Shown: positions 10,882 through 19,135 of the stretch, piece after piece
How positions within the stretch are numbered: the stretch's first letter is position 1
How the letters are laid out: every line of letters starts with the position of its first letter
DNA from: Saccopteryx bilineata
Taxonomy: Eukaryota > Chordata > Mammalia > Chiroptera > Emballonuridae
DNA: 64,000 bases
Direction: 5' to 3'
Assembly (NCBI RefSeq): GCF_036850765.1
Contig: NC_089490.1
Coordinates: 291,010,982-291,074,981, forward strand
Translations under genes and position numbers: made by a program
The notes under the pieces: generated by a model
Database searches by the model: none
Told to the model about the DNA's origin: nothing
Seen by the model: only the letters and a program-made list of their open reading frames with translations

Positions 10882-12201
10882 AAGAAAATCTTAGACAAGC
10901 ATAAGATGATTTGCTTTTATGTGATGGTCAACTAAGAGATATAATGAGAGGGATAAGAGGGAACCAGAAAAAAGGACCAAAAAAGAATAATAAAGAAGAA
11001 AAAATAAAAATAATAAGTAAAAATCTGTTGTATTAAGTGAAGCGAAGACTAAATACAATGGAGACCTTGGGTTGGGAGGACCCAAAATGCCACAAAAATA
11101 AACAAACAAGAAAAAAAATAAAAACAAAAGCAAAAAAGAGAAATAAAGCCAAAAAAAAGCCTTGAGTCCCAAATTAATTTGTTCGTGATTGAGGATTATA
11201 TGGGAGGAAAGTAAAATGAGAAAAGAAAAAATGAATAGAAAGGAAAAAATAAGAAAAAGAGAAAAATGAAGGAAGAAATAAAATAGGAAGAGAAAAAAAC
11301 AAAATAAAGCAAGACAAAAAAAACAAAAGAGGAGAGAGTGAGAGTTAAGTGTTTTGGAGTATAACCTTAAAGGAGGGTGAGGATGAAGAAGAAAAATAAA
11401 ATGCAACACTCATGGGTAGTGTAGTTCAAGAAAGGGGAAGCATAAGATGGGCAGAGAATAGAAGGACCGAGGTGGAGGAAATAAAGGCAAAAAGATAGAA
11501 GAAACAAACAACAACAACAACAACAAAAATAGTGGATCAAGTTGTAAAGTCTGTGGGTTTTTCTTGATTTTGAGAGGTTAACTTCTTCCTTTTTCTTTTC
11601 TCTCCCTCTTCCTAGTCGGTGACTCTGTGCCCCAGGCTCTGCCCCTGTGTCACTCTTAGGTAGGGATTTGCAGTTGATGGGATTCTATGGCAATGTCATA
11701 TAATTGGCTTTAGTCTTGCTGGAAGTAAAGGCTTGTTGGCGTTTGCAGGGTCCAACGATGAGAGAGTTTGCTTTCCTGGATTCTCTCTCCTAGTCCCCCC
11801 TTTCTGAATTAGCAGCCTGGTGATCCAGCTATAAGGTTGCAACTGCTTCTGCCTGGGGAGTAAGAGGCTCAAAGAGCTGGGAAATCCCCACTCTATCCCC
11901 ACTCAGTGCAAGGCTTTGGGAAAGGCTCTGACAGTCAGGGCCTCCAGTGTAATCAGGCGGGGGTGGGAGTCAATTGTTGTCAAGGTGACTGTTCAGCGCC
12001 TATCATTTAGTTGGACCTCTCAACCCAGGCTTTCCACACTTTGTAGCCTGTTTTTGCAGGGAAGAAGAGGCACTAGTCTCTGCTTATGACTAGTGTAGTA
12101 TAGACCTTATTATCTGCCAAGTCCTTCTTGTTAGCGTTTATCCCTGAATATGGAGGCTCTATTAATCAGAAGTTGCCCCCGCCCCTTTAGCGAGAGGCAC
12201 T

Positions 12202-12215
12202 AAAAAATATCACGC
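12202..12215. repeat. TSD of the inner L1-derived insertion, left copy
   Basis: aaaaaatatcacgc, identical to 13426-13439 (14 of 14, although six are A that overlap the A-tail on the right). The site reads T/AAAAAA, as expected for L1 endonuclease on the plus strand. Confidence 0.85.
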
Positions 12216-13425
12216 AAACCAGGATATGAGGCCGGCTGCGGTTCCCTCTGAGTGAAACAGCCTGCAGCACGGAAAATCTCCACCGTTGGGATTAGTTCTC
12301 ACTCCCTCCCGTGCGTGGCTTTCCCAGGGCACTGGGGCTGCCCAGAGACTCTGCCCTCAGCCCACAGAAAGGCCTCTGACCCTGCCTCTCCGTGGGGCAA
12401 CACGGGCACCCACTTCCGCGGCTTAGGAAGAAATCTCTCTTCCACTAACTGCGCACTGACCAGGAGACCGGGTAAAATGGCCGCTCCGCTTGTCTTTCTT
12501 TGTTTGGGTTTGGCGCGAGTGTTAGCTTGTATTGCCTGGGTTGCCACAGGATCAGATTTTCCTCAGCTTGGATCTCTGAGCCACGACACTTCTCCCAGGA
12601 AGAAATACAAATGGCCAACAGATATATGAAAAGATGCTCATCTTCTTTAGTTATTAGAGAAATGCAAATCAAAACGGCAATGAGATACCACCTCACACCT
12701 GTTCGATTAGCTGTTATTAGCAAGTCAGGTAATAGCAAATGTTGGAGAGGCTGTGGAGAAAAAGGAACCCTCATACACTGTTGGTGGGAATGTAAAGTAG
12801 TACAACCATTATGGAAGAAAGTATGGTGGTTCCTCAAAAAACTGAAAATAGAACTACCTTATGACCCAGCAATCCCTCTACTGGGTATATATCCCCAAAA
12901 CTCAGAAACATTGATACGTAAAGACACATGCAGCCCCATGTTTATTGCAGCATTGTTCACAGTGGCCAGGACATGGAAACAACCAAAAAGCCCATCAATA
13001 GATGACTGGATAAAGAAGATGTGGCACATATACACTATGGAATACTACTCAGCCATAAGAAATGATGACATCGGAACATTTACAGCAAAATGGTGGGATC
13101 TTGATAACATGATACGAAGCGAAATAAGTAAATCAGAAAAAAACAGGAACTGTATTATTCCATACGTAGGTGGGACATAATAGTGAAACTAAGAGACATT
13201 GATAAGAGTGTGGTGGTTACGGGGGGGAGGGGGGAATGGGAGAGGGATAGGGGGTGGGAGGGGCACAAAGAAAACAAGATAGAAGGTGACAGAGGACAAT
13301 CTGACTTTGGGTGGTGGGTATGCAACATAATTGAACGACAAGATAATCTGGACTTGTTATCTTTGAATATATGTATCCTGATTTATTGATGTCACCCCAT
13401 TAAAAAAATAAAATTATAAAAAAAA
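12216..13425 (+). mobile_element. Rearranged L1 copy inside the 5' UTR of the larger L1
   Basis: Flanked by the 14-bp TSD aaaaaatatcacgc. The right part (about 12586-13425) is an L1 3' end in plus orientation: the ORF2 C-terminus ([14 protein letters not shown], stop near 13180), a 3' UTR with a G-rich tract (13220-13262) and an A-tail. The left part (12216-about 12585, GC-rich, about 370 bp) is not the ORF2 sequence that should precede it. Read on the minus strand it resembles L1 5' UTR sequence. The junction is at 'cac|gacacttctccc'. Candidate origins are a 5' inversion with a large internal deletion, or template switching. Its orientation is opposite to its host L1. Confidence 0.8.
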
Positions 13426-13559
13426 AAAAAATATCACGCCTCTTGTCTTGGAACGCTGAATTGAGAGAGATCTTATCAATTAGAACCGAGGGTGCGCAGA
13501 TTTCATGGGTTAAGCTAATTTCAGTGATTGGGTCGCAGCTGTGCTTCCGAAGGTATTTT

Positions 13560-14040
13560 AGGCTGCCTGCGCGCGCCCCTCCCCCAACGCTTGATTGTTA
13601 GCTTGAATGGCTGGGTGAGGTGCCCCGCCCACGGAGAGAATCTTCCAAGCCTCTCCCGCTCGTAGCTGGCGGCTGGACCGCACCAGGCGCAGGATAATGG
13701 AGCCCCCTGGGTGTGCGGGCCAGCAGGGCGCCCTGGGCGCGTGGAATGCCCAAGGCACGCGCGCGAATGGGGCGCTCCGGGCACCGGTGGCTGGCGACCC
13801 CCACTCGCAGTGTGCGGGCCGCTGGGAACATCAGCGGTGCTCAACCGGACCGGGCGCGCGCGCAGCAGCTCGCGGTGGCTCACGGCGGCGGCTCGTGGCG
13901 GCCGCTCGCGGCGGCGGTTCGCGACGGCGGCCGCTCCGCTCACGTTGGCAGTTCGTGGCTGCGGCCGCTCCGCTCGCGGCGGAGGTTCGCTGGGGCTTGC
14001 GGCGGCTCGCTCGCGGTTCCCAAGTATATGGGCTGACTCA
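13560..14040. promoter_or_regulatory. CpG-island-like block in the L1 5' UTR
   Basis: By far the most CpG-dense stretch of the window, with repeated 'cggcggctcg'-like units between 13870 and 14000. It retains CpGs despite surrounding AT-rich sequence, which suggests either youth of the L1 or low germline methylation. CpG density was judged by eye. Confidence 0.75.
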
Positions 14041-14584
14041 CCACAGGCGCACTTCCTTGCGGTTTGAAAGAACGTCCCTGTGGTCGATTCCTCCACACCC
14101 TCGTCTCTCAGATTCAAGTGATAACAGTCCTTTCGCTATCAGTTTGTGTGGAACTCCGGAATGCTCCGAGGATAAATTTTTCTGTTTCTAGTTGATAAAT
14201 TTGTTGTGATTTAGGGGAGAGCTGTCTGACGCGCTGCTCACGGCGCCATTTCCGTGACGTCACCAATATTAAACTCTTTATTAAGTACTTCTTGCATCGG
14301 GGTTAGAAAGCACTAATATTTTATAAATATTATTGGGGCTATAATAGTGCATGCACAACAATTTTAATTTTAGAAGCATAACTTTCCAGAAAATTTTGTC
14401 AAGTGGAAAAAATATAGATACCTTTTGAATTGCGGTGGTAGTGTAGTAAATGTGTTATATACATTTAAGAAAATATGAATTTTTAGTATACATTTGCTCT
14501 ATGTCACATTGAATATATTTTAACACATATTTTAATATTAGTTTTTAATTGATCTTATTTTTATTTCTTATAGCCCATAGTAAA

Positions 14585-16357
14585 ATGAGTGGTGCAAGCA
14601 AGAAAAAAACTCATCAATATTTGAAGAAATATTTAAAATTTGGGTTCATACCCTCTGTTCACGATGAGCAGATTCCTTTTTGTCTTTTATGCCAGCAATG
14701 CTTGACCAACGAATGAATGAAACAAGGTCATCTTGAGGAGCATTTGAGGGTGAAACATAGTGCTCATATTAATTCAGATTTGAGTTACTTTAAAACTTTA
14801 AAGAAAAATTTTGAAAAAAGAACAACATTAAAGTCTCTATTTACTGCTCATACTTCAACTAATAATCATGTTCTTGAGGCTAGTTATCAAATTTCTTTAT
14901 TCATCGCTGAAACTGGAGAAAATCACACTATAGGACAGAATTTAATAAAACCGTCAATATCAGCATTTCTTAAAATGGTTCTTGAAAAAGATGACAAAGA
15001 TGTAAAAGCTATGCCACTCAGTGACAATACTGTTAGCAGAAGAATAGATGAAATGAGTGAGGATATTGAAAAACAACTTATTGAAAAGCTGAAAACAAGA
15101 AAATTCTCCTTGCAAATGGATGAATCAACTTTGAGAGACAGTGAGGCAGTATTGATAACTTACGTAAGATATATTGATAAAGGACATTTTGCTGAAGAAA
15201 TGTTGTTCTGTAAAAGATTAGAAAGCACCACTACATCCAAAGATATATATAATAAGCTAAAAAACTACTTAGATGTCAATGATATACTAATGAAAAATAT
15301 AACATCTTGTGCTGCAGATGGTGCTCCCAATATCATGGGCAAGAAAAATGGCTGCTTAAAATTGATGAAAGATGCGAATCCAGAAATCATTCTTGTGCAT
15401 TGTGTTATTCATAGGGAAAACTTGGTAGCTAAAAACATCTCGCCTGTTCTGAAGTATTATATACAGTAATAAAGTGTGTTAATGCTATTAAAGCTAGTGC
15501 CAAATGTGAGCATCTTTTCAAGCTATTTTGTGAAGAACAAAATGAAGACTATGTGAGACTTTTACTTCATACTGAAGTCAGATGTCTATCTAAAGGAAAC
15601 TGTTTGAAAAGATTTATGGACTGTTTGATACTCTTAGTGATTTTTTAAGTGACAAACCTGAAATGAAGTATCTGTTAACAATAGATGGTAAAGCATTTGT
15701 GAGTTATTTAGCCGATATCTTTGAAAAACTAAATATATAAAATAAGCAACTTCAAGGAACAAATAAAACTCTTGTCGATGCAAAAGCAAAGATATTTGGT
15801 TTCATTTCCAATATTGAGTTATGTCAGAAACATATTAACAACAAAAACTTGAAACAGTTTCAGTTTCATTGGCTCCAAAAATGTGAAGTAACTGATACTG
15901 CTTTACTTGTTACTGTCAATCATTTGAATATTCTATCGGCTGATTTAAAAGAAAGATTTTCTGATTTAAAACAAATTGATTTCCCAACATGGATGATGCA
16001 GCCAATGTTAGTGGATTTGTCTGATATATGAAATATGCAGTATCAAGAAGAACTCGTAGAATTGCAAAATGATGAATCAGTTAAAGCTTTATTTAATATC
16101 AAAGGAGCGATGGCATGGTTTTGTGAGGAAACAGAAATCAAATACCCAAATTCAACCAAATGTGCAAGAAAACTATTGCTACCGTTTCCATCTTCATTTT
16201 TAGCTGAATGTGGATTTAGTGTTGTAAATAATTTACTGGTAAAAAAAGAAATCGGCTGGATATAACACAACGTGGAGACCTGAGACTAAAACTAACCAAA
16301 TTGGAACCTAATATAAAATCTCTGTGCAGCAAGCATCAAGTGCAAGGATCACACTAA
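14585..16357 (+). pseudogene. hAT transposase pseudogene (BED finger + hAT catalytic + hATC domain)
   Basis: An ATG at 14585 opens a frame with a BED-type zinc finger (FCLLCQQC followed by HLRVKH). It is interrupted by a TGA at codon 44 (14714) and reopens at 14717-15469. That stretch holds catalytic-core motifs: QMDEST (first Asp), CAADGAPNIMG (second Asp) and HCVIHRENL. A TAA then stops it at about 15467. The remaining domain continues through 15470-16357 with frameshifts and stops: an LLHTEVRCLSKG motif at about 15570, and the C-terminal dimerisation domain (LLLPFPSSFLAECGFS) at about 16170-16230. Overall architecture is that of the ZBED5/SCAND3/FAM200-like hAT group that gave rise to domesticated mammalian genes. 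It catalyses cut-and-paste transposition when intact; this copy cannot. Confidence 0.9.
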
Positions 16358-16633
16358 ATTAAAATAATAAATTAATATAGAAAAATCTGTATTAAAATTA
16401 TTTGGAATTTAAATTTCTGTTTTTCATTATATGTTTTGAAATTTTACTTACTGTGTTTTGTTAACAATTTCATAGTGATTTCTTCCTAGAACCTATCATT
16501 TATGTTTATTAAGTGAACAAATCAATTTTTTAATGTTAAAAATTATGTATGTTACATAGGAGGGGACATAAAAATTTTAGAAAGGTTAAGGTGGGGCATG
16601 GCACAAAAAAGGTTGGGAAACACTGGTTTAACC

Positions 16634-18264
16634 AGTTTAGGAAATCCAATAATAGAACAATGCATACAGACAATGAGCTATAACATGCTTAGCAGCCTCT
16701 CTTGTTCTGACAGAGGTTACTATAAATCTGGAATAGGTATCCACTGTAACGTGGACATAGGACTGTTTGCCAAATGAAGGTATATGAGTAACATCCATTT
16801 GCCAAAGTTGTCCTGGTAGGGGTCCTTGAAGGTTAACTCCAAATGAAGGGGCAGATTGTAGTATAGGACCCCTTGAACAGGATTTCCCAATCTGCTATGC
16901 TGCTTCCTGAGAAAGTTGAAACTGTTTACACAGGGCTGCAGCGTTCTGGTGATGAATAGTATGAGACTGAATTGCTCGATCTGTCATGGTTACTCCAAAT
17001 AATTTTCTTTTGGGTAGTTTGATCAACAAGGGCATTCCCTTGTGCTAAAGCTCCATGGAGCATGGAATGAGCTTGAGTATGTCCTATAAAACATGGAGCT
17101 TTATGTTGACATACAAGTCTTTGAAGAAAAAGGAACTGCTGAAATAATTCATCAGCATTTGTCCCTAAGACAGCATTCTTTATAGTGGAAACACCATAAG
17201 TAAATATTTGCTATATGTATATAAATTAAAATTAAAAGAGGAATATGGCAAATGCTGAAAAGCCATGATAATGGCATATAATTCTAGTATTTGAGATGAT
17301 TTTAAGTTGACAGTTTCAGTATAAAGTTGTCCATTGATTTGCAAGAGTGTTTTGCCATTTAGTGGAAGTTTCTCAGAGCCATTATTGTTGATCCTTTGAA
17401 AAGAGGAACAACAATAATTTTGAGGCTCTAAACCTATAAGCTTAAGGGTCGGCTATGCCCCTTGATAATCCAGAAGGCCACAAGATCAAAATATGGAAGT
17501 GTATTCCATGGGATATTAGATGGTTCAATGTGCCCAAGCTGTAGCTGCTCTTGTACCAATTGAGCAGCTGCCCTAAGTTTCTCCTGAGAAAGAGGCCATT
17601 GGTCTACCCATACAGGATTATCTGATTTCCAAGTAATTGGGTCTGCACAATGCACTATTGAGGTAGCAGGAGCTACCAAGGCCCCTATGCTAAATTTTGA
17701 TATCCTAATCCACACCTTCTGGTATTGGGTGCCACTTCTATGGGGGTGAGAATTCCTCGCTGTTCTTTCCCTACTCCCTTGGTGGGCAAAAATCCCTGAT
17801 CAAGCATCTGAGTACTGACTAAACCACTAGGACTGACAAGCAACGCTCCCATATTTTTCAAAACATCTCTACCCCACAAATTAACTAGCCTTCCAGGGAG
17901 CACATAAGGCTTAAAAGATCCAGAATGACCTTCTTTATCTTCCCAATGTAGAAAACTAGAACTTTGTTGAGGGGATTTACTCTGCCCTATACCTTGTAAT
18001 TCTGTGGCTGCTGCATGAGTGGGCCAGGAAGGAGGCCAATGTAGCTTAGCAATAACACATACATCAGCTCCAGTATCTAAAAGTCTTTTAAATTTATGCC
18101 CATGTATTGTTAGTTCCATTTTAGGGCATTCCTGACCTATTTTTTTTTAAATCCAATTGGAAAAATCAGAGGAGCCAAATCACCGATTTTCTTGGGGCCC
18201 CTTTTGCAGGATGTGGCCTGAGAAGCAGAATTAGCATCCTTATACTAGTCTTCTAACTGCCTGA
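16634..18264 (-). pseudogene. Class II ERV pol remnant: protease, RT start, RNase H, integrase N-half
   Basis: Minus-strand order 5' to 3'. Protease at 18119-17685 has the aspartic-protease motif LLDTGADVCVI and a G-patch-like end (GLGYQNLA), typical of betaretrovirus-like elements. The start of reverse transcriptase is at 17715-17434. The RT body, including the catalytic YxDD region, is missing. RNase H-like sequence lies at about 17420-17090. Integrase follows from about 17000: zinc-binding HTIHHQ, then the first catalytic Asp in LWQMDVTHIPSF at about 16800. It ends at the hAT TSD (16633) and resumes at 4668. Stops and frame changes occur throughout. No gag upstream, no LTR and no env were recognised. 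It is an inactive relic. Confidence 0.8.
17685..18119 (-). pseudogene. ERV protease remnant (retropepsin, open over 144 codons)
   Basis: Open frame containing LLDTGADVCVI (catalytic D-T-G-A), a flap region and a C-terminal G-patch-like segment rich in Gly ([11 protein letters not shown]). The presence of a G-patch after the protease is characteristic of betaretroviruses and class II ERVs. The frame overlaps the RT segment beginning at 17715. Open, but with no intact polyprotein context, so I treat it as a remnant. Confidence 0.8.
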
Positions 18265-18279
18265 TCCAGTTTATTTTTT

Positions 18280-18929
18280 TAATTGAACAATTCCCAACTT
18301 TTCTTTGACTCATAGTTTTTATCAAGAAGTTTCATTAGGTTGTTAAAATAAAAAGATGGTATAAGTATATCAATGCTGATAAAAGGTGCACATTTAATAT
18401 CTCCTATAAATGCACACAAATATTCCATTCTTTTAATGTAATCCAAAGACTTTGTTTTGAGTATTGTGCCCATGCTCAGATGAGGTCCAATTGTTTTTAT
18501 TTTATTCTCAGTAGACTTTTTAGTAACCAATAGTATTTTGCCAAAGTGGTGAGAGATTTTTGATATAGTTTTGAAAAACTTTGGTTTCAGAATCCCTCAA
18601 GTTTTATCCACTTTCTTCAGTTATGTCTTATATTTGTCTCACACTACCTTGACATTATTTATGCTGACTCACCATTATGGATTCCTAAGCACTCAGTTTT
18701 TTAAATAGAAACTCTTTTTCTTAATATAGTATGATTAATTTAATATTTAATTAATTTATAGAGTTTGAACTCAGTAAAAGTGGCTGAAATGGGTTTGGGA
18801 AAAAAAATTCGCTCACTCTTGATTAACATGCAACTTAACATGGGGAAAGTCTGTGGAGCACTAGAGAATGCCTACAAGCTGGGTGAGTTGAAGGCTTGGG
18901 ACACTGAATAAGAGATGTTACAGAGCTGT
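18280..18929. other. AT-rich flank of the composite insertion
   Basis: Right flank beyond the 15-bp TSD. No gene and no repeat I can name. Confidence 0.45.
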
Positions 18930-19135
18930 GATTCTCAAATAGAATTGATTTTCTTCTCAGAAGACATTTAGCAATATTGAGAGACATTTTTTGATGTCAC
19001 ACATGCAGGAGAAAGGATACTATGGGCATCTGTTTGGTAGAAGCCAAAGATGGTGCTAAACATCATAGAGTTCACAGGACAGGTGCACATTAAAGATTAT
19101 CTGTAAACTGTGCCACCATCAAGATATCCTATTAT
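18930..19135 (+). repeat. MER5-type ancient non-autonomous hAT element
   Basis: The series 'tgattctcaaatag...', 'gacatttagcaatattgagagac', 'tgatgtcacacatg', 'gctaaacatcatagagttca', 'ggacaggtgcacattaaag' follows the MER5A layout in order. It is heavily diverged, as expected of a pan-mammalian element. Ends are approximate and no TSD was assigned. Confidence 0.7.

Larger units (their letters stand above)
5191..14263 (-). mobile_element. Full-length LINE-1, minus strand (defective)
   Basis: Bounded by a perfect 16-bp TSD (5175-5190 and 14264-14279). Read on the minus strand: a CpG-rich 5' UTR from 14263, ORF1 (10605-9612), ORF2 (9288-5484), a 3' UTR with a G-rich tract (5340-5420) and an A-tail at 5191-5197. 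Length is about 7.85 kb after removing the inner insertion at 12216-13425. The 5' UTR is unusually long (about 2.4 kb net) and includes a pyrimidine-rich part (10655-11530). Its intact 5' end shows complete reverse transcription. Both ORFs carry disabling changes. Confidence 0.95.
10606..14263 (-). promoter_or_regulatory. L1 5' UTR / internal promoter region
   Basis: From the TSD at 14264 leftwards: a CRE-like palindrome tgacgtca (14255-14262) right at the element's first bases, a YY1-like core (gccatttcc, 14245-14253), and a CpG-dense stretch with short gcggc/ctcg repeats (13560-14040). A moderately GC-rich part down to about 11580 follows, then a strongly strand-asymmetric purine-rich stretch (10655-11530, pyrimidine-rich on the L1 strand). 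L1s use an internal promoter in this place, so promoter function is expected. The specific sites are consensus matches only. Open frames across the GC-rich part (for example 13521-14191, both strands) look like composition artefacts. Confidence 0.7.
5151..14573 (+). other. Predicted intron of the hAT transposase gene
   Basis: Donor at 5151 (aattg|gtaagtattt) and acceptor ending at 14573 (pyrimidine-rich tttttatttcttatag) flank the L1 insertion and lie just upstream of the transposase ATG. Removing the L1 (5191-14263) and one TSD copy leaves 334 bp. Inference from splice consensus only. Confidence 0.5.
4677..16625 (+). mobile_element. hAT DNA transposon with degenerate transposase, split by an L1
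   Basis: Terminal inverted repeats match over about 14 bases (left cggtatttcccaac; right end inverted cagtgtttcccaac) and an 8-bp TSD gtttaacc flanks them. Without the L1 inserted at 5191-14263 and one copy of its 16-bp TSD, the element is about 2.86 kb, normal for an autonomous hAT. The left 500 bases hold a GC-rich leader near 4935-4975 and a good 5' splice donor (g|gtaagtat at 5151). A matching acceptor (tttttatttcttatag) ends at 14573, just before the transposase ATG at 14585, giving a predicted 334-bp intron once the L1 is discounted. The transposase has stops and frameshifts. Confidence 0.93.
2510..18264 (-). mobile_element. Composite L1-mediated insertion: ERV-derived sequence fused to an L1 3' end (later split by nested elements)
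   Basis: The block is bounded by an exact 15-bp direct repeat, tccagtttatttttt, at 2495-2509 and 18265-18279. Read on the minus strand, the right copy sits after 'caatt' as TT/AAAAAA, the usual L1 endonuclease site, and the left copy follows the L1 A-tail. From left to right (minus-strand 3' to 5'): A-rich tail, L1 3' UTR and ORF2 end (to 2946), an A8-9 tract at the junction, then retrovirus-like sequence up to 18264. The L1 3' end has no separate TSD at 2947. This fits reverse transcription that started on L1 RNA and switched to another polyadenylated RNA. The repeat is T-rich, so chance or an unrelated explanation is possible. Confidence 0.55.

Noticed and set aside
10891..11409. 172-codon Leu/Phe-rich hydrophobic frame upstream of L1 ORF1
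   Set aside because: It begins with a GTG, is a direct result of the polypyrimidine tract and has no ATG or membrane-protein architecture beyond composition.
12500..13180. 226-codon frame resembling a coding gene
   Set aside because: From about 12586 it is only the ORF2 C-terminus of the inserted L1, joined by chance to the GC-rich left segment. It has no catalytic domain.
13521..14191. Several overlapping open frames on both strands rich in Arg, Ala, Gly and Pro
   Set aside because: They lie in the CpG-rich L1 5' UTR, are open in many frames at once because stop codons are rare in GC-rich DNA, and show no domain.
14717..15469. Domesticated hAT transposase gene (ZBED-like host gene)
   Set aside because: Terminal repeats and TSD are still present, and stops interrupt both the BED finger and the C-terminal half, so it is a decaying transposon copy.
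17685..18119. Domesticated retroviral protease gene
   Set aside because: Open for 144 codons and with DTGA intact, but the flanking frame is broken, no promoter or splice structure is visible, and it sits in a retrocopied block. An open frame of this length does not by itself show selection.
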